Notes under the pieces: generated by a model
Told to the model about the DNA's origin: nothing
The model's input: only the letters and a program-made list of their open reading frames with translations
Databases searched by the model: none
Position numbers and translations under genes: made by a program
Assembly: GCA_964592965.1 (NCBI GenBank)
Contig: CAZQJX010000049.1
Span: forward strand, 1 to 17,448
Reading direction: 5' to 3'
DNA from: CAZKMM01 sp964592965
GTDB lineage: Bacteria > RBG-13-61-14 > DRUE01
Length of the DNA: 17,448 nucleotides
Part shown: in pieces, positions 1 through 5,987 of the stretch
Layout: every line of letters begins with the position of its first letter
Numbering within the stretch: the stretch's first letter is position 1

Positions 1-2
1 AA

Positions 3-455
3 TTTATGTTTTTCTTTAAACCTACTCCTCGGCAAATTATTTGGAAAAGCGCTCTGGAACAAATAAAAAATAATCCTTTTTGGGGTCGGGGGTTAGATAA
101 ATATGCCACAGGACCATTAAAAATAGGCAGTTGTAAAATCTGCAACTTCCCAGAAGGTGTTGATGGACACAATATATTTCTCAATTTATGGTCAACAAGG
201 GGAGTTTTAGGGCTTATTGGCTATATATTCTTTCTGGGATGGATAATAAAACGCTCAGCCAAATTCTCACTAAAGCCTTCTTCTCCGGTTGAACTTCAAC
301 TTATGTTCTGGGCGGTTGTTGGTATGCTATTAGCTTCACTTTTTTTGGATATTGAAGATTTCCGGCATCTTTATTTATGCTTGGGCATTCTTGCTGGTAT
401 GACCGAAAGACTAATAAAATCATCTTCTAATTCTTCGCTTGATTATTTCATATAA
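3..455 (+). CDS. O-antigen ligase / polysaccharide polymerase family protein, C-terminal part (5' end outside window)
   Basis: This is the C-terminal end of an integral membrane protein of the O-antigen ligase/Wzy_C type, which joins or polymerises lipid-linked glycans on the periplasmic face of the inner membrane. The frame is open to the left edge of the window. The ATG at position 6 is therefore probably internal, and most of the usual 400 or more residues lie upstream. Family signs in the visible part (counted from that ATG) are a periplasmic-loop pattern of R..IW..AL..I..NP..G.G near residues 9-30, then a GHN.FL.LW...G..GL pattern near 53-71, followed by two hydrophobic segments (about 66-84 and 98-116). 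Membership is clear, but ligase and polymerase cannot be told apart from this fragment. The loop between the two motifs carries a CKIC pair that I do not recall as a family feature. The 3' end overlaps the end of the minus-strand radical SAM gene by 36 bases. Confidence 0.75.
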   Translation, partial: FMFFFKPTPRQIIWKSALEQIKNNPFWGRGLDKYATGPLKIGSCKICNFPEGVDGHNIFLNLWSTRGVLGLIGYIFFLGWIIKRSAKFSLKPSSPVELQLMFWAVVGMLLASLFLDIEDFRHLYLCLGILAGMTERLIKSSSNSSLDYFI

Positions 456-1904
456 AAGTTTGGGTCGGAATAAGATGGTTTTATATCTTTTGAGAAATCG
501 TATAGGATGGCGGAAAAGCAGGCTGAGGTTGTATTGCCAGAACCATTTTTTTCTCATAGTCTGGATTTCAGAATTTGTCCAGTTTTCAGTATCAAACCTT
601 GCCTCAAAAAAATCTATATCATCAAATGTATAATCAGGCTTTAGGTATCCTTTTTGCTGGCATATTTCTAAAATTTTGGTTCCCGGAAGTGGATTGGCAA
701 TAAAACAGCTTATTCTATCCAAGCCCAGCTTTCTGGAAAAATCCAGCGTGCGCTGTATTTGCTCTTTTGTCTCCCCAGGAAAGCCGATGATAAAAAATCC
801 ATAAGTTCCGAGCTTCTTTCTTTTGATTTGCTCTGTTACCTCTTCCAGCTGAGAAAGGTCAGTTGGCTTATTGATTATGTTTTTCAAAACCCAAGGGTCT
901 CCGCTTTCAACTGCAATGGTAAGCTCATAGCATCCGCTTTTAATCATAAGGTCAATGGTCTCGGTATCTAAATTAACTATATGAATGCCATTAGGCGTGT
1001 TCCAGCTGACATTAAATCCCCGCTCAATCATTCCCTGAAAGATTCTTTTTGCCCTTCCCAGGTCAGCGGTGAGATTATCATCAAAGAACTTAAACTCACG
1101 AATGCCATACCGTTCCACCAGCTCTTCCATCTCGCTTAAAACATTTTCAACTGACCTTGTCCGATACTTATTCCCCCAGAAATTGGTTGATGAGCAAAAT
1201 GTGCATCTGTATGGACATCCCCGAGAAGTAATCAAATTCATAAATGGACGATTTTTATAAACAATGCCCATAGGCTGGCTTATCTTATGATACTTTTCCA
1301 GCGGAAACATATCTCTGGCAGGAAAAGGAATTTCATCTAGGTTAGGATAAGGCTTTTTCAAGCCATTATCATAAATCTTTCCATCTTCTTGCCAGCAAAT
1401 CCCTTCAATTTCTCTCCAAGAGCCATCTTCATTAGCAAAAGCAAGGATAAGTTCTCTCAAAGCAAATTCACCTTCTCCGCGAACAATAAAATCTATCTCT
1501 TTATTTTCCAGACATTTTTTAAAAACAAATGTGGGATGGCTCCCGCCCAGCACAGTGATAGTTTCAGGATTGACCTTTTTAGCTCTCCTTGCCACTTCCA
1601 AAGCATTTGGGAACTGGCTGGAAAAGATACAGGAGATGCCAACAAGGTCGGGCTCAATCTGTTTTATTCTTTTTTCAATTTCATCAAATCCAAGTCCGTA
1701 TCTTAAAAACCTCTCTCCTACCCTTTCTTCGTTTTCATATCCTTCAACAGCGCAGTCCAGCACATATACCTCGCATATATCACGGATAGCAGAGGCGAGA
1801 TAGGCAATACCCAGAGGAAGATGGCATTGCTTCATACTTTGAACAGAAAAAGTAACAGGCGGATAAATTAGAAGAGCTCGCTCAATCTTTCTACCTTTTA
1901 TCAC
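420..1904 (-). CDS. B12-binding-domain radical SAM protein
   Basis: This 494-residue protein has the two-domain layout of cobalamin-type radical SAM enzymes. An N-terminal Rossmann-like B12-binding region (about 7-150) includes an LLIYPP start, a PLGIAYLAS segment, DLVGISC and LGGSHPT. The radical SAM barrel begins near 220 with TSRGCPYRCTFCSS, giving the [4Fe-4S]-binding cysteines C230, C234 and C237. FFIIGFPGET near 375 is typical of this subfamily. The C-terminus is strongly basic and aromatic, which could help membrane contact. The usual cobalamin-ligating DxHxxG is not present: the equivalent stretch reads LDCAVEG. Members modify lipids, cofactors and natural products (methylation, ring closure); the substrate here is unknown. 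The adjacent O-antigen ligase weakly suggests an envelope role. The start is GTG at 1904-1902, with no Shine-Dalgarno sequence and a promoter-like -10 just upstream. An internal ATG (residue 24) would delete the conserved YPP segment, so I reject it. Confidence 0.88.
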   Translation of the reverse strand: MIKGRKIERALLIYPPVTFSVQSMKQCHLPLGIAYLASAIRDICEVYVLDCAVEGYENEERVGERFLRYGLGFDEIEKRIKQIEPDLVGISCIFSSQFPNALEVARRAKKVNPETITVLGGSHPTFVFKKCLENKEIDFIVRGEGEFALRELILAFANEDGSWREIEGICWQEDGKIYDNGLKKPYPNLDEIPFPARDMFPLEKYHKISQPMGIVYKNRPFMNLITSRGCPYRCTFCSSTNFWGNKYRTRSVENVLSEMEELVERYGIREFKFFDDNLTADLGRAKRIFQGMIERGFNVSWNTPNGIHIVNLDTETIDLMIKSGCYELTIAVESGDPWVLKNIINKPTDLSQLEEVTEQIKRKKLGTYGFFIIGFPGETKEQIQRTLDFSRKLGLDRISCFIANPLPGTKILEICQQKGYLKPDYTFDDIDFFEARFDTENWTNSEIQTMRKKWFWQYNLSLLFRHPIRFLKRYKTILFRPKLLYEIIKRRIRR

Positions 1905-1912
1905 TGAAATCT

Positions 1913-1940
1913 ATTTTACTATTAACTTGGCATTTTTCCA
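1913..1940 (-). promoter_or_regulatory. Predicted promoter of the radical SAM gene
   Basis: Read on the minus strand, TGGAAA (1940-1935) is followed after 16 bases by TAAAAT (1918-1913), four and five matches to the sigma70 consensus. Transcription would start near 1906, only about two bases before the GTG start codon, giving a leaderless mRNA. Seen by eye in an AT-rich stretch, so chance similarity is possible. Confidence 0.4.
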
Positions 1941-1960
1941 TTTGTTTGGTCTTTCTTTTC

Positions 1961-1989
1961 TTGACGACAAAAAAGCCCAATGTTAGCAT
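1961..1989 (+). promoter_or_regulatory. Predicted promoter of the PATAN-GspE ATPase gene
   Basis: TTGACG (1961-1966) and TAGCAT (1984-1989) are separated by 17 bases, and the -10 is preceded by TGT, an extended -10 element. The predicted transcription start is near 1996, three bases before the ATG at 1999, so the mRNA would be essentially leaderless. No Shine-Dalgarno sequence lies before the ATG. Confidence 0.55.
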
Positions 1990-1998
1990 AAAATAAAG

Positions 1999-4794
1999 AT
2001 GCCAGAGGCAATTAAAAAAGGCAATCTTAAAGACATATCTTTTGCAAGGGTATTTTTTTCCATTGCCTGCCGAGAAAAAACAGGTGTTTTAACCCTTCGC
2101 AATCCCCGAGATAATCTAGTGCTTAAGCGAGTATACTTTCTTGGCGGAAGCTCTGCCTTTGTTGAATTCGGACCTACAGAAGAAGCTTTAGGACAGCTCC
2201 TTGTAAAAGCAGAAAAAATCTCTGAGGACGACCTTGAAGAAGTTCTAGATGAACTTGCCATCTCTGAAGGGAAAAAGATTGGCGAAATCCTTGTTGAAAA
2301 AGGATACCTATCAGAAGATGAGCTTAAACAATGGCTTCAAAAGCAGGTAGAGATTAAACTATTAAGCCTTTTTGCCCTAGAGGATGCTGAGTTTGAGTTT
2401 GAGGAGATGTCTGTAAGCAAATTCCAGTTCCAGATTGATGTTTATCCTATCTCACCTGAAAAAATCATTTACAAAGGAATTAAGCTTCATTATTCACTGA
2501 AAAGGCTGGAAAAAGAACTGGAATCCATCAAAGATAAATGGATAAAGCTCAATGAGGAATGGGAGAAAAGAAAAAGCGCCTTTGAATTAACTTCTGAAGA
2601 AGAAAAGCTTCTTGAACTTATCAAGCAGGGCAAGCCTTTTGCTCATATAATTGCTCAAAGCGACCTTTCTTTGGCAGAAACCTTAAGGCTTATTTATTTG
2701 CTTCTGCTCTGCGGATTTATCCAGATAGAAGAACGAAAAAGCATTCGTGAGTTTGAGGAGCCACCTGTTAAATTTCCTCGTCGGAGCAGAGCCATTGAGC
2801 TTGAGGATATAGAACCTGAAGAGGCAGCACGAGAGCTTAACCTTGAGCTTGAGCAGGTGCCGGTGGCAGAAGATGTCGGCACGCCCATAGCTCCGCCTCC
2901 TCCACCCAGAGCAACCACAGAAGCAGAGCCAGCAGTAGCAAGAAAAGAAGAGCCTGAAGCAGAGCCTGTTGAAGATGAAAAAGCTATTGTCAAGCAAAAA
3001 CTTTCAGATATCCTTTTATCCAACATAAAGGATGCGGCTGAGGCATATCTTCCTGGAAAAGGCACAGGCTTGAAAATCGGCGAGCTACTTGTTCAGAACA
3101 AAATCATTGATTCCATTCAGTTAAATGAGGCGCTCAAGCGTGTAAGGGAAAAAGGCGGAAGCCTTCTCAATGCCCTCTGCGAAATGGGCGCGATAGATGA
3201 TGATGACCTTACAGATTTTCTCAGCAAATACTATAAAGTGCCTGCTGTTAATCTAGCTGAAATGGAGCTTGACCAAGAAATAGTTTCTTTAATTCCAGAA
3301 GAGCTGGCAAAGAAATATAAAGCCATTCCCATAAACCGCACAGGAAAAACTCTAGTGGTGGCAATGGCGGACCCGACCAATCTTCAAGCAATAGAAGAAA
3401 TAGAATTTCTTACTGATTATAAGGTTGAGCCTGTGGTTGCTACCGAGCATCAAATCAAAGAGGCAATTGATAAATATCACGACTCTGCTGCCCTTCTTGA
3501 TGAGGTGATGAGCACATTTGATGATTCTGAAATTGACATTGCGGAAATAGAAGAGGAAGAGATAGATATTGCTGAGCTGGAGCGTGCCAGCGAGCAGGCA
3601 CCTGTGGTCAAGCTCGTCAACCACATCATTCACGATGCCATTCAAAAGGGCGCAAGCGATATTCATTTTGAGCCCTATGAAAATGCCTTTCGGGTTCGGT
3701 ATCGCATTGATGGTGTGCTTTATCCTATTCTCAGCCCACCCTTTAAGTTAAGAAATGCTATTGTCAGCAGGCTAAAAATTATGAGTAAGCTAGATATTGC
3801 TGAACGCCGTCTGCCTCAAGATGGAAGAATGTCTATGCGGGTCGGCAAAAAGAAACTAGATTTTCGTGTCAGCACTCTCCCCACTATGTGGGGTGAAAAG
3901 GTAGTTCTGCGCATCCTTGATAAAAGTAGCCTTGAGCTTGACCTAACCAAGCTGGGAATGGAGCCAGAGCAATTAGAAGACTTCCGCTGGGGAATTCAAC
4001 AGCCTTATGGTATGGTGCTGGTCACAGGACCCAGCGGATGCGGTAAAACCACCACTCTTTATTCTGCTATTCTTGAGTTAAATAAAACTACTGAAAATAT
4101 CTCCACCGCTGAAGACCCTGTTGAATATTACCTTGAAGGCATTAATCAGGTGCAGATGCATGATGAAATCGGCTTGAACTTTGCCTATACCCTTCGTGCC
4201 TTTCTCCGCCAAGACCCAGATATAATTATGGTGGGTGAGATTAGAGACTTTGAGACCGCAGAAATCGCCATTAAAGCTGCTCTTACCGGACACTTGGTCC
4301 TTTCCACTGTGCATACAAATGATGCGCCAAGCACCATCAGCAGGCTTTTAAATATGGGAATTGAGCCGTTCTTGCTTACCGCCTCTCTTAATGTGGTTGC
4401 TAGTCAGAGATTGGTAAGAAAGCTATGCCAGAATTGTATGGAGCCTGTAGAAATTCCCAAAAAGACCTTAATTGAAATGGGCGTTCCACCTGAGGAAGTA
4501 GATGATTTTGTCCCTTATGTTGGAAGAGGTTGTTCAGAATGCGCCTATCGCGGATACAAAGGAAGAATTGGTATATTTGAGGTGCTTAAAGTTCGGGGAG
4601 AAATCTCTGAATTAATCCTTGCTGGTGCAACTCCTGCTGAGCTAAAAAGAGAGGCAATCCGCCTGGGAATGAAAACTCTGAGGCAGGCAGGTTTAGCTAA
4701 AGTCAAGCAAAAAGTAACCACCTTAGAAGAGGTCTCCAGGACAACTATGCCTGACTTTGTCAGAACCAGTGCTGAATTTGAAGATATAACTTGA
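1999..4794 (+). CDS. PATAN/DUF4388-MshEN-GspE/PilB-type assembly ATPase
   Basis: This is a hexameric cytoplasmic ATPase of the type IV pilus/type II secretion class (PilB, GspE, MshE) with an extended regulatory N-terminus; at 931 residues it is far longer than the usual 500-600. Residues about 8-150 look like a PATAN/DUF4388 domain (GNLKDISFARVFFSIA, GVLTL, KKIGEILVEKGYLSEDEL, FEFEE). A Pro/Glu/Ala-rich linker spans roughly 255-330. An MshEN domain, the domain that binds cyclic di-GMP in MshE, spans about 355-495, but several of its usual Gly/Gln positions are changed. The ATPase core follows: N2 subdomain from about 550 (SDIHFEP), Walker A GPSGCGKTT (677-685), Walker B region DIIMVGE (741-747), His box GHLVLSTVHTND (764-775), and a zinc tetracysteine at C810, C813, C845 and C848, which is typical of PilB/GspE. 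No pilC, pilT, pilin or secretin gene is visible. PilB versus GspE cannot be settled here. Confidence 0.93.
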   Translation: MPEAIKKGNLKDISFARVFFSIACREKTGVLTLRNPRDNLVLKRVYFLGGSSAFVEFGPTEEALGQLLVKAEKISEDDLEEVLDELAISEGKKIGEILVEKGYLSEDELKQWLQKQVEIKLLSLFALEDAEFEFEEMSVSKFQFQIDVYPISPEKIIYKGIKLHYSLKRLEKELESIKDKWIKLNEEWEKRKSAFELTSEEEKLLELIKQGKPFAHIIAQSDLSLAETLRLIYLLLLCGFIQIEERKSIREFEEPPVKFPRRSRAIELEDIEPEEAARELNLELEQVPVAEDVGTPIAPPPPPRATTEAEPAVARKEEPEAEPVEDEKAIVKQKLSDILLSNIKDAAEAYLPGKGTGLKIGELLVQNKIIDSIQLNEALKRVREKGGSLLNALCEMGAIDDDDLTDFLSKYYKVPAVNLAEMELDQEIVSLIPEELAKKYKAIPINRTGKTLVVAMADPTNLQAIEEIEFLTDYKVEPVVATEHQIKEAIDKYHDSAALLDEVMSTFDDSEIDIAEIEEEEIDIAELERASEQAPVVKLVNHIIHDAIQKGASDIHFEPYENAFRVRYRIDGVLYPILSPPFKLRNAIVSRLKIMSKLDIAERRLPQDGRMSMRVGKKKLDFRVSTLPTMWGEKVVLRILDKSSLELDLTKLGMEPEQLEDFRWGIQQPYGMVLVTGPSGCGKTTTLYSAILELNKTTENISTAEDPVEYYLEGINQVQMHDEIGLNFAYTLRAFLRQDPDIIMVGEIRDFETAEIAIKAALTGHLVLSTVHTNDAPSTISRLLNMGIEPFLLTASLNVVASQRLVRKLCQNCMEPVEIPKKTLIEMGVPPEEVDDFVPYVGRGCSECAYRGYKGRIGIFEVLKVRGEISELILAGATPAELKREAIRLGMKTLRQAGLAKVKQKVTTLEEVSRTTMPDFVRTSAEFEDIT

Positions 4795-4933
4795 GGCTAA
4801 TAATATCACCTCCCTCGCGCTGGAAAAGATTTTTTAAACCTTGGTTCTGCTGGCGTGTAAACAAAAATATTTTGACCTTGCGGATTTTTGGATGCTTTCC
4901 GCAAATTTCACCACAGGGGAGAAAAAAAATTTC
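4795..4933. other. Intergenic region between the ATPase gene and tRNA-Pro
   Basis: No supportable gene lies in these 139 bases. A T-run near 4830-4835 follows the ATPase gene but is not preceded by a convincing stem, so I call no terminator. A run of eight A at 4922-4929 would be a U-run a few bases past the CCA end of the minus-strand tRNA and could help end that transcript. Confidence 0.5.
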
Positions 4934-5010
4934 TGGTCGGGATGGCGGGATTTGAACCCGCGACCTCTTGGTCCCGAACCAAGCGCGCTACCAGTCTGCG
5001 CTACATCCCG
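4934..5010 (-). tRNA. tRNA-Pro, anticodon CGG
   Basis: The reverse complement folds into a complete 77-nucleotide cloverleaf. The acceptor stem CGGGATG/CATCCCG pairs fully and opens with the C1-G72 pair typical of bacterial proline tRNAs. The D stem is GCGC/GCGC, the anticodon stem CTTGG/CCAAG with loop TTCGGGA (anticodon CGG, reading CCG), and the T stem GCGGG/CCCGC with loop TTCAAAT. The CCA tail is encoded in the DNA (4936-4934). It stands alone, divergent from khpA. Confidence 0.97.
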
Positions 5011-5020
5011 ACCGATTAAT

Positions 5021-5049
5021 ATTATAATCAGCTATTTTGCTTTTGCAAA
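5021..5049 (-). promoter_or_regulatory. Predicted promoter of tRNA-Pro
   Basis: On the minus strand a perfect TATAAT (5026-5021) has a -35-like TTTGCA at 17-base spacing (or TTGCAA at 16). The predicted start is about three bases before the first tRNA nucleotide, the short leader expected for a tRNA gene. Confidence 0.6.
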
Positions 5050-5060
5050 ATTTTATTTGG

Positions 5061-5089
5061 TTGCATTTTGTTTTAAACTTGCTTATAAT
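5061..5089 (+). promoter_or_regulatory. Predicted promoter of the khpA group
   Basis: TTGCAT (5061-5066), a 17-base spacer and a perfect TATAAT (5084-5089) face khpA. The transcription start would be near 5096, leaving a leader of about 80 bases. This lies back to back with the tRNA promoter, with only about a dozen bases between the two -35 regions, so the two units share one divergent control region. Confidence 0.6.
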
Positions 5090-5178
5090 TAATCTGCTGA
5101 GTGAGAAGAATTTTTGAAGGAGATTGCGGGTTCTGAGGGTAAGTTTCAAACAGAGGCTTAATTCAAAGGGGGCGAGTG

Positions 5179-5430
5179 ATGGCTGATGAAAGAAGTATGA
5201 AGGAACTGGTGGAGATGATTGCTAAGAAGCTGGTTGACCATCCTGAGCAGGTGCAGGTGAATGAGGTAAGTGGAGAATATTCCTGCGTGATTGAGCTGAA
5301 GGTGGCAAAAGAGGATATCGGCAAGGTGATTGGCAAAAAAGGAGCTCATGCGCAAGCGATTCGCACCCTTCTTATGGCAGCAAGTGGAAAAGATGGTAAG
5401 CGTTATATCTTAGAAATTCTTGACGACTAA
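5179..5430 (+). CDS. khpA: KH-domain RNA-binding protein KhpA (YlqC family)
   Basis: This 83-residue single-KH-domain protein binds RNA in the cytoplasm. In Gram-positive bacteria KhpA pairs with KhpB/Jag and influences cell elongation and division. The type II KH signature is clear: IELKVAKEDIGKVIGKKG with the GKKG loop at residues 52-55, then AIRTLL and a closing YILEILDD strand. Length and sequence match the family over its whole span. A GTG at 5176 is also in frame, but the ATG at 5179 sits six bases after the GGGGG Shine-Dalgarno run (5168-5172), so I prefer it. khpA commonly sits between rpsP and rimM/trmD; here none of those is adjacent. It is instead followed, 44 bases on, by a zinc-ribbon protein gene in the same direction. 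Confidence 0.92.
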   Translation: MADERSMKELVEMIAKKLVDHPEQVQVNEVSGEYSCVIELKVAKEDIGKVIGKKGAHAQAIRTLLMAASGKDGKRYILEILDD

Positions 5431-5474
5431 GTCCAAATCATCTGATTAAAAAACTTATCTTGAGCAGAGCGAAA

Positions 5475-5987
5475 ATGAAAAAAGAAAAGACCATATTAGA
5501 GTATTGCTCTGTGTGTGACGAAGAGCTTGAAATGCCCATAATTCAGCGCGATTCTTCCAATCCACATCTGGTCTGGGTGCGTTGTCCCAAATGCAATGAG
5601 ACCAAGCCTGTGGATTTTTATCAGGCAGCTGAAGAGTTAAGAGAAGGTGAGGAAGAGTTTGAGGAGGAGTTTGAGGAAGCTGAAGAGGAGATAAAGCCTG
5701 TTGTTCCTCCACCAGAGCCCACCCGTAAGAAAAAACCCAAAAAGAAAGCTAAAGAAGAGGAGATAAAGCCAGAAGAGATTAAGATAGACCCTGAAAATGC
5801 CCGTGAATATAATCCTCAAGAAACCTTCCAACCAGGTGAAACCATCTTTCATCCTAAGTGGAACGATTATGGTGTGGTGCTTCGCAGGAGAAGAAGCGGT
5901 GGCGGAAGAGAGATAATAGAAGTACATTTTGAGAAGCTGGGGGAGAAAAAACTCATCGTCAATATGAAGACTGCTGGTAGCTCTTAA
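5475..5987 (+). CDS. Small zinc-ribbon protein with C-terminal PcrA/CarD-like Tudor domain, function unknown
   Basis: I do not recognise a named family for the whole 170-residue protein. From the ATG, residues 11-40 form a probable four-cysteine zinc ribbon (CSVC at 11-14, CPKC at 37-40). Residues about 55-115 are a charged, disordered-looking linker: first acidic (EEFEEEFEEAEEE), then proline-rich and basic (KKKPKKKAKEEE). Residues about 122-165 (PGETIFHPKWNDYGVVL ... IEVHFEKLGEKKLI) resemble the Tudor-like C-terminal domain of PcrA/UvrD helicases and the CarD/TRCF N-domain, which contact RNA polymerase. An RNA-polymerase or nucleic-acid role is therefore plausible but inferred. An in-frame TTG at 5460 would add five residues; neither start has a good Shine-Dalgarno sequence. 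The stop overlaps the sulfatase start as TAATG, suggesting translational coupling. Confidence 0.7.
   Translation: MKKEKTILEYCSVCDEELEMPIIQRDSSNPHLVWVRCPKCNETKPVDFYQAAEELREGEEEFEEEFEEAEEEIKPVVPPPEPTRKKKPKKKAKEEEIKPEEIKIDPENAREYNPQETFQPGETIFHPKWNDYGVVLRRRRSGGGREIIEVHFEKLGEKKLIVNMKTAGSS

Noticed and set aside
2683..3065. Minus-strand open frames of over 100 codons within the ATPase gene
   Set aside because: They lie opposite the low-complexity Pro/Glu linker; they have no family resemblance or ribosome site and are shadows of the coding strand.
4841..5092. 83-codon open frame on the plus strand with a GWRDLNPRPLGPEPSALP-like peptide
   Set aside because: It runs antisense through tRNA-Pro; this peptide is the well-known false translation of a tRNA gene's reverse complement.
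5092..5178. Possible leader peptide or riboswitch ahead of khpA (a GAAGGAG at about 5118 followed by TTG)
   Set aside because: The TTG is only one base from the Shine-Dalgarno-like run and I can see no conserved riboswitch core or convincing hairpin in about 80 bases.
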